Positions 19,001 through 25,004 of a stretch of DNA of 25,004 nucleotides are shown here, piece by piece. The DNA is from Syncephalis fuscata (Eukaryota > Zoopagomycota > Zoopagomycetes > Zoopagales > Piptocephalidaceae). Positions within the stretch are counted from its first letter, which is position 1, and each line of letters begins with the position of its first letter. The stretch lies in the NCBI GenBank assembly GCA_025786725.1, contig JAHLTZ010000123.1:1-25004 (forward strand). The letters are read 5' to 3'. The notes beneath the pieces are model-generated. The model did no database searches. It saw nothing but the letters and a program-made list of their open reading frames with translations, and was not told the origin of the DNA. Both the position numbers and the translations under genes were made by a program.

Positions 19001-20768
19001 AACGACGAAGTTTTGGATCAAGTCGAACTCGTGTAAATATAATATTGACCATTTGCGTTAATGTGCCTTGAGCAATTGTTTGATTGGCCGAATTACTCGA
19101 TAACAAAAATATGTTATAGGTGGTACGAACAGCCCGTAAAAGTGTCGATTGATGTACAGGACGTTCTGATTGAGACACCGCTGCCAATAATGCCTATAAC
19201 ATTAATTAAGTAATTAATTAACTAATTAATATTATAATTAATTAATTATCAACATTTTAATAGCTACCTTAATAATTTGTAGTGTCACTTTATCATCGGT
19301 ATTCTCTCCTATAAATGCATCACATACCACCATAACAATATCATCGATAATGGTAGCCTTTAATTTCTCTTCTTCTATAGGTATCGTTGTAGCTGTATCA
19401 CTACCCGCTGTAGTCTCTGGTGTTTTAGTTTCTTGGTTAGTATCTGTAGTTGATTCAGTTACCACTGTTTCTTCTACCGAGACGCCCTCATCCAATGAAG
19501 GTGTATTGACGGTCATATCGGTAACACTCGTTGTGGTTACACTATGATTACGACTACGTAATTGTTCTGTTTGACGTTGTCGTCGACGATCTTGTGCATC
19601 AGATCCAATTAATTTGTACGATATTAACTTTTCAATACAATCAATGGAGGCAATTGTCAATGGAATATTGCCGGTTTGACATGCCAATTGTAATGGTGTA
19701 AATACCATATAGATATTATTTCTATGGTCATTCATTATTATTAATATGTAAACATTACTAATTACTTACATCAATTGACGTGTTGAATCTTCCATAGCCA
19801 ATAAATCTATTATTACCATTACCATTATTATTAATTAACTATTAAACACTATAAACAATAACCAACTACTTACCAATAGCTTTCTGTGTTGCATCAACCA
19901 ATTCTTTACTTCTTTTCGCTTCACGACTAGCGGCAATGATCTTTAATGCTTTATCAAGAAACATTGTACTAGTAGCCACTGTAGGTGATAGTGGTACAGG
20001 TACCGATGATGTCGATGATGTAGTCACTGTCTCTTCTTTAAAGCTAGTCACTGTTTCAGTAGCATCATTAAGGGTGTTTATCGTGGCCGATGTTGACTGT
20101 CCTTCTATTTCTTGTAATACGGTAGACTCTATAGCTATAGATAATGATGATGCTCCATTCCTTTCATCTTGATCCAATACTTCTGGTTCAATAGACTTTA
20201 AAGTAGTTATTGATTCAGCTGCCTCATCAATAGTATCTACTTCAATGGTTTGCGTAATACTATCAACAATCTCATCTGGATCAGATGTATTATTTGGCAT
20301 ATCCACATAATCAGTCTCTTCCAGTATCAACGATGCTTTAGATAACTCTTCATTATCAAGTACCACATCAGTCAAGTCTTCATAGATACTTTCCGCATCT
20401 GATAGTGTATTGGATATCATGTTCTGTTCATGAAATGATCCAATCGTGGTGGCTATAGATGGTTCATCCACTGTTAACGCTACAGTGGCTTCTGATTCAA
20501 TTTCCTCTACTACCACCATGGTTGTTGTGGTAGTAGTAGCAGTGGTAGTAGTAGTAGTCGTGCTTGAAGTACTATGGTGTTCAGTATTGGCTACATTCTT
20601 TTCATCATCGCTACTATGGCCATCTTCGTTTAAGATAGCGTTAGTAGTAGCTGGTGGGTCGCTACATTCAACGACCTCCATCGTAGGGGTGGTCGGTCGC
20701 GATGAAGCATCAACGTCGGATGTCGCTACCTCATCCACCGGTGGCCTATCACTTTGAGGCTGTGACAT
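13049..20768 (-). CDS. SEC7: SEC7/BIG-type Arf guanine-nucleotide exchange factor (23 exons)
   Basis: Activates Arf GTPases at the trans-Golgi for vesicle budding. Exons in order: 20768-19874, 19806-19770, 19721-19268, 19193-18776, 18725-18582, 18513-18222, 18148-17964, 17912-17336, 17258-17137, 17072-16879, 16779-16458, 16398-15855, 15792-15697, 15644-15456, 15383-15210, 15153-15048, 14989-14848, 14794-14591, 14531-14248, 14182-13760, 13696-13555, 13447-13318, 13180-13049. About 2069 residues once three frame breaks are allowed for. Order: Ser/Thr/acidic tail (1-270), DCB (from [10 protein letters not shown]), HUS box NYDCD (795-799), Sec7 domain (about 990-1190) with catalytic Glu in LPGEAQ (about 1080) and LLNTDQHN (1118-1125), then HDS regions ending [11 protein letters not shown]. 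Breaks lie near 18824-18829, 16491 and 16240; each flank reads as conserved protein. The last intron is GC-AG. The start is the first ATG of the open N-terminal exon; the divergent gene begins 388 bp away. Confidence 0.95.
13181..13317 (-). other. GC-AG intron of SEC7
   Basis: On the minus strand the exon ends GATAAG and the intron begins GCAAGT, a full donor consensus apart from C at position 2. Joining to TTCCGCCGT gives [17 protein letters not shown], in phase and matching the C-terminal region of the BIG family. No GT donor in the right phase lies nearby. Confidence 0.8.
14200..14220. repeat. AT microsatellite in a SEC7 intron
   Basis: A TA dinucleotide run within the intron 14183-14247. 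Similar runs lie in other introns: (ATT)n at 14998-15019, TATAGA near 17075-17096 and AT near 18187-18208. Confidence 0.8.
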
Positions 20769-21156
20769 ACTAATAGAACAGCAACAACCGCGTTATTTTT
20801 ACAATACCGTCAATTAACTAGTAATTGAGTCTTTTCCGTATACGTCGTCTATTGGAATAGAGCGGCGGTGATATGGTTAGTAGTAGTAGTAGGAGGAGGA
20901 GGAGTGGAATGGTGGAACAGTAAAAGGAAGCCAATAATGTGTGAATAGGAGCGGTGTATCAATAAAGAATACGATGATGATGATGATGATGTTGTTGGTA
21001 CAATAGTTAATTAACCAATCAATAAACATTTTACTTAATTAATTAATTAACCATTGTTATTGTTATTATTAAACATATTATGGTGGTTATGGTTATGGTC
21101 TTCTTTTTCCCTGTACAAAGACGTTATTGTTTACTTGATATTACTTCTTTATCGTC
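20769..21156. promoter_or_regulatory. Divergent promoter between SEC7 and GPHR
   Basis: This 388-bp stretch separates two start codons that point away from each other. It holds CCAAT boxes at 20931-20935 and 21015-21019 and one in reverse (ATTGG, 20851-20855). It also has trinucleotide runs TAG/GGA (20879-20903) and GAT (about 20973-20990), and ATTAATTA stretches near 21035-21052. No ORF is supported. Both genes act in the Golgi, so shared control is a reasonable inference. Confidence 0.6.
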
Positions 21157-23269
21157 ATGACTCTATTGGACCGGACACTTGTAGATTTTATGGTAACATT
21201 GGGCGCGCAAGCCTTATACTTTGCATTTGGTTGGGTATTTCTCGTGAACAAGTTATTCCACGATTATGCCGTGGCTTCTAGAAAACATACATTAGGCGTG
21301 CAAGCCGTCTTTTCATTGACATTCAGTTCAAGTTGTGGTCTATTTCAACTTATTATATTCGAGATTACTGGCTCATTAACTAAAGAGTATGTATTTAATA
21401 CAGTTAGCAGTATCTATTAATTAAATAGCTTTTATAAATATCAGTTCTCGTTGGCTATTATGGAAGATTAATTTGGCCATTTTACTGGCTCTTGTTATTG
21501 GTGCCATTCCATTCTATCAAATATATATTATATTAGGCAATACTGGTGAAGGTATGTATATATATATATATTTGATGATTGATATGTATACTTTTAAGAA
21601 CCATAATACTAATAATAATAATAATAATAATAATAGGATTTATGAAGCGACATCATCTTGTCTTTACCAGTGTTATATGGTGTATATTATTTACTTTATT
21701 CTGGCAATTAGGCGATTATTTTCCAATTGAAAAAGCACTCGATGGTGATCAAAGTAAGTTATAAAAACAAAAGTGCCTAATAAATACATTATATTAATTA
21801 TATTAATTATATAGGCTGGTTATCAATGACCCCATTGATGAGTCGTATCGGTGTATTAGGTGTTACTATTATGGCAATTCTTTCAGGATTTGGTGCTGTA
21901 AATAGTCCTTACACAACATTATTTGTATTTCTACGGTATGCATTAATAGGGTATTTATTAGTGGTGATGTATTCAATTTTGATTAGTAAGATAGATATGG
22001 CCGATGTACAAGCAACAGAACGTAAACTCGGTCAACTTGTGGATACATTAATTGGTAAACGTAAACGGATTGTTACGGCTCAACTACGACAAAAAGGCAC
22101 AGAAACGGTAAGTGGATAACATCGTTCTATACACTAATATAATATATATAATATATAATATGTATGTAAATAATTGATCCTTATAGGCTACTGGTGCCAC
22201 TGGACTTATGCGTCGTATGTTTAATGTAGCAAGTCAATTTGGCAGTGGAGAAAGTAATTGTATAGTTTATATTGCCCATAGTAGTTATACTTATAAATAA
22301 TTACGTTGTATTAGATGTAGGCGCATTAAAGGAAGAAATAAAACACACAGAAGTATTTTCACAAAACTTATTCTTGGAATTGGAAGAACTATATACTGAA
22401 ATGGTAATAGTAATGAATAGTGTATACTGATTATAATTATAACATAACATGATATAATATGAATAGGACCGTATTGCCTATGCTCATACATGGAAGGGAC
22501 AATATTATAATGTACTAGGCTATATATTCAGTGGTTATTGTATCTATAAAGTATTTATGGCAAGTATTTCCATCATATATGTATTATTTACTTATTTAAT
22601 GTTATATTATATATAGGCTACTATCAATATTGTATTTAATCGTATTGGTAAAACAGATCCCATTACTTATAGTCTTGCTCTACTCGGTCCTTATATCGAT
22701 GTAGAGATTGATGTACAAGCATGGTCACAGCAATTAAGCTTTGTATTTGTAGGCATTATGATTTTATGTTCAATTCGAGGTCTACTTATCCAGTTAACCA
22801 AGGTAATTGCCGTATAGTATATTGATAACAATAGCAATACTAACTGTATTTAACATTTAGTTCTTTCGAGCTTCAGTTAGTAATGTATCACCAGAAAGTA
22901 TGGTTTTATTTCTAGCTCAGCTTATGGGCATGTACTTTCTCAGTTCCGTATTACTTATGCGAATGAGTCTACCTGATGAATATCGGTAAGTGGATCATCT
23001 AGTTGATGTTACACCATTCTAATAATAATCATGCTGGCTATAGAGAGATTATATCAGGTGTGTTATCTACAATTGAATTCAACTTTTATCATCGCTGGTT
23101 TGATGTTATCTTTCTGGTCAGCGCTATTTTCAGTGGCATTGCTTTGTTCTTTATGCATCAACATTTTACAAATGCTCAATCTGGTGCTGCCATCAACACA
23201 TTTAATGACTATAGTGAGCATACACTGCAAGGGGCGTATCATGAGACTATTGACAAGAAACGTTATTAA
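21157..23269 (+). CDS. GPHR: Golgi pH regulator (GPHR/GPR89 family), 11 exons
   Basis: A multi-pass Golgi membrane protein; family members act as anion channels needed for acidification of the Golgi lumen. Exons: 21157-21386, 21445-21551, 21637-21753, 21815-21935, 21987-22107, 22187-22253, 22315-22403, 22467-22559, 22617-22802, 22861-22985, 23044-23269. They sum to 1482 nt (493 residues; human GPR89 has 455) with all phases fitting and no frame break. Conserved family stretches: FGWVFLVNKLFHDY near the N terminus, SGFGAVNSPYT (175-185), the coiled linker with ERKLGQLVDTLI, ATINIVFNRIGKTDP (316-330), SIRGLLIQLTKFF, LAQLMGMYF and FNFYHRWFDVIFLVSA (431-446). About nine hydrophobic segments can be seen. 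Intron 22560-22616 uses a GC donor. The extra length is a hydrophilic C-terminal tail. Confidence 0.95.
21610..21634. repeat. AAT microsatellite in a GPHR intron
   Basis: A run of AAT units directly before the acceptor TAATAG of the intron 21552-21636; a TA run sits at its other end (21555-21570). Confidence 0.8.
22560..22616 (+). other. GC-AG intron of GPHR
   Basis: The exon ends AAAGTATTTATG and the intron starts GCAAGT and ends TATATAG. Splicing here gives KVFM-ATINIVFNRIGKTDP, which matches the family exactly across the junction. The upstream GT at 22551 would delete VFM. Confidence 0.85.
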
Positions 23270-23383
23270 ACAATGCTTATTATTCAATGTGGCACGCACC
23301 TACAATACATGCATGCTATCATATAATACAAATAAAAGTATAGTAATAGTAATAGTGGTAATGAAAAGGAGTGCAAAGTGCCA
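23270..23383. terminator. Convergent 3' ends of GPHR and SET1
   Basis: Only 114 bp separate the two stop codons. AATAAA at 23331-23336 on the plus strand lies 62 nt past the GPHR stop. No canonical signal is visible for SET1, so the two transcripts probably overlap. Confidence 0.5.
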
Positions 23384-25004
23384 TTAATTAAGCGTACCAC
23401 GGCATTGTGGCGATCCACATAGACATGGAATCTTATCAATTTCAATAGGAAACTTGTAATCATACGTAATTTCCTCTCCTTCTTCAATATCCTGTTTGGC
23501 ATAAATAACAATCTTCTTTTCACCGTCCACCGTAATGATACGAGCAATACAGTTGGGCTACCATCATTACAATTAGTTATTGGTAAATACATTATATAAT
23601 TACTTACTGAACAGCAATGATTAATGAATCGAGCTACATTTCCCTTCTTTGTAGCATCAATGACCGTATCATCATCAATACGGAATAGATAACTACTGCC
23701 AATACCGCTCTTTTCATACATCTTCTCTCGATGATCTGCTACCTTTTGTCGTATAACTTCTCCAATATATTCAATTACCATTTCTTTGCCTCAATACGCT
23801 CCATGGCAAATAGACCCCAGGCATGAATAGAGGAACGAGCAAAACGAAGCTGCTTTTTACGTACACGTAATTGATTGAATTTAAAGATATCGGAATCACC
23901 TGTTGGTTGTACCATAGATTGGGCTGCTGTCGTGGTTGCAGTTATGGCTTCTGGTGTAGCTGCTGCAGTCTTTGTGGCCGATGTCGTCGTTGATACAGAA
24001 GTGATTGACGACATTTGGGCTGATTGTGCACCTCGACGGTGTGCATCAATACCGACCATCCACTGACGATGATTGGCCCGGTTTAGACGTGAAGTAAGTC
24101 GAGCCATGGCGCCCGTAAGAGCTATACGGCGTAGATCTGGCAATTGTTGATGACGTGTTGTTTTTGCTTTACGGGCTGCTATTAGATCTAGTATACGTGT
24201 ACGTGCACATGTATCGTCAATAGCTGTTGTGGCTGCTATCGATGCTGGTTCAAGTAGCTTCTCATTTAACTTATCGCGATCATCAAAAAATTCTATTACC
24301 GCTGCTTCACCCCGTTCAGCCACTAAGCGATCAGCTGCTGTGGCAAATCGTTTATCTTCAACGCGTATATCTTCTGTTGATGTGGCGACAATAGAATTGG
24401 TCGACCGTTTGCGATTTGTCTTCGCCACTGCCCGTGCTGTAGCTGGCATAGCTTTGCTTTTGTTTCCAATTCAGCGCCAGCCTTTGACTTGGCTGAAGAT
24501 GGCAATTGATCTTCAACATCAATATCCATTTCATCTTGCGATAATTCAGCCTGGCCAGTTTATCGGAATCTTTCATATCATTTTCATCGTCATTATCACT
24601 GCTATGATCGTTGAGTTTACCATCTTCATCTTCTGATTCACTACTGCTTGTAAATACTACATAATGTCGCCGTTCTGCATCAATCGACGATGCACGTTCA
24701 CCGTCACGTACTAGTGAAGCACGTCGATGTTTAGCAATGGATGGTGAATGGCGACGTTGTTTAGTCGGCCGTCCCTCCATAAACGAATCCCATTCCTCAT
24801 CTTGATCTGATTCAATTCAGAGTCGTAATTACGTAGACCATGTCGATCGGTATCCACAGCACTTTCTCGTCGGGATCGACTTCGCTTACTACTACGATCA
24901 GGGTGACGATGATGCTGTCCATCAGGTGAAGAGGGTGTTGAAGAGAATGACGGTGAAGCAGGTCGATATCCATAATTGAACTGTCTCTGTAATGTCGCCA
25001 ATTA
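23384..25004 (-). CDS. SET1: SET1 histone H3 lysine-4 methyltransferase, C-terminal part (runs off the right edge)
   Basis: Catalytic subunit of COMPASS; methylates histone H3 Lys4 in chromatin. Visible exons: 25004(edge)-23608 and 23557-23384, joined by a 50-nt intron giving INHCCS-PNC. From the N side: a Ser/Arg- and acidic-rich segment (GEVs none seen), an n-SET region, [54 protein letters not shown] (cofactor and substrate site), EITYDYKFP and the post-SET zinc motif CLCGSPQC with final RGTLN. The order and motifs match yeast Set1. Four breaks, each equal to one missing base, lie near 24811-24817, 24550, 24452-24456 and 23784-23788; the protein on both sides of each is conserved or compositionally continuous. 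The RNA-binding N-terminal part would lie beyond 25004. Confidence 0.93.

Noticed and set aside
20446-20757. Val-rich plus-strand ORF opposite the SEC7 N terminus
   Set aside because: Complement of the Thr/Ser repeat codons of SEC7.
23784-24817. Programmed frameshifting as a shared mechanism for the SEC7 and SET1 breaks
   Set aside because: Not favoured: the sites share no slippery heptamer or stimulatory structure that I can see, several fall in short single-base runs, and one differs in size. Missing bases in the assembly are simpler; kept only as a testable alternative.
23384-25004. SET1 as a pseudogene
   Set aside because: Catalytic, cofactor-binding and post-SET zinc residues are all intact and the intron is still in phase, which does not fit a decayed gene with four frameshifts.
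1-25004. tRNA, rRNA, CRISPR or bacterial features
   Set aside because: None seen; the window has eukaryotic gene structure throughout.

Overview
The window is nuclear DNA of a fungus, most likely an early-diverging (zygomycete-type) one. Evidence: a fungal-type plasma-membrane H+-ATPase; genes cut by many short introns (mostly 46-80 nt) with GTAAGT-like donors and CTAAC/TACTAAC-like branch sites; AATAAA-type signals near gene ends; AT-rich spacers with many microsatellites; and a Golgi pH regulator gene, which is absent from budding yeast. The lineage is inferred from gene structure and protein similarity only; I cannot name a genus.

Layout from left to right. 1-1880: CA/CT-rich upstream region of the H+-ATPase gene, with a probable short first coding exon at 684-705. 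1881-4856 (+): PMA1-type P-type H+-ATPase, one long open frame with the codon choice of a highly expressed gene. 4857-9181: 4.3 kb spacer with a decayed copy (A) of a local repeat family. 9182-11482 (+): FHA-domain Ser/Thr kinase (Rad53/Cds1/CHK2-like), rebuilt here as 14 exons including micro-exons of 8, 24 and 25 nt. 11483-13048: spacer with repeat copy B, which keeps a short signal-peptide-like exon and could encode a small secreted protein. 13049-20768 (-): SEC7/BIG-type Arf guanine-nucleotide exchange factor, 23 exons. 20769-21156: 388-bp divergent promoter. 21157-23269 (+): Golgi pH regulator (GPHR/GPR89), 11 exons. 23384-25004 (-): C-terminal half of the SET1 histone H3K4 methyltransferase, running off the right edge.

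All five main genes are conserved housekeeping genes: proton pumping at the plasma membrane, checkpoint signalling, trans-Golgi vesicle budding, Golgi lumen acidification and H3K4 methylation. The two Golgi genes (SEC7 and GPHR) share one divergent promoter, so co-regulation is plausible.

The points most worth checking are the flanking repeat family A/B with its leader hairpin and putative small secreted protein; the kinase micro-exons and its HYD catalytic loop; two GC-AG introns; the hidden PMA1 first exon; and seven small frame breaks confined to SEC7 and SET1. The breaks are most simply missing bases in the assembly, but RNA or reads should settle it.
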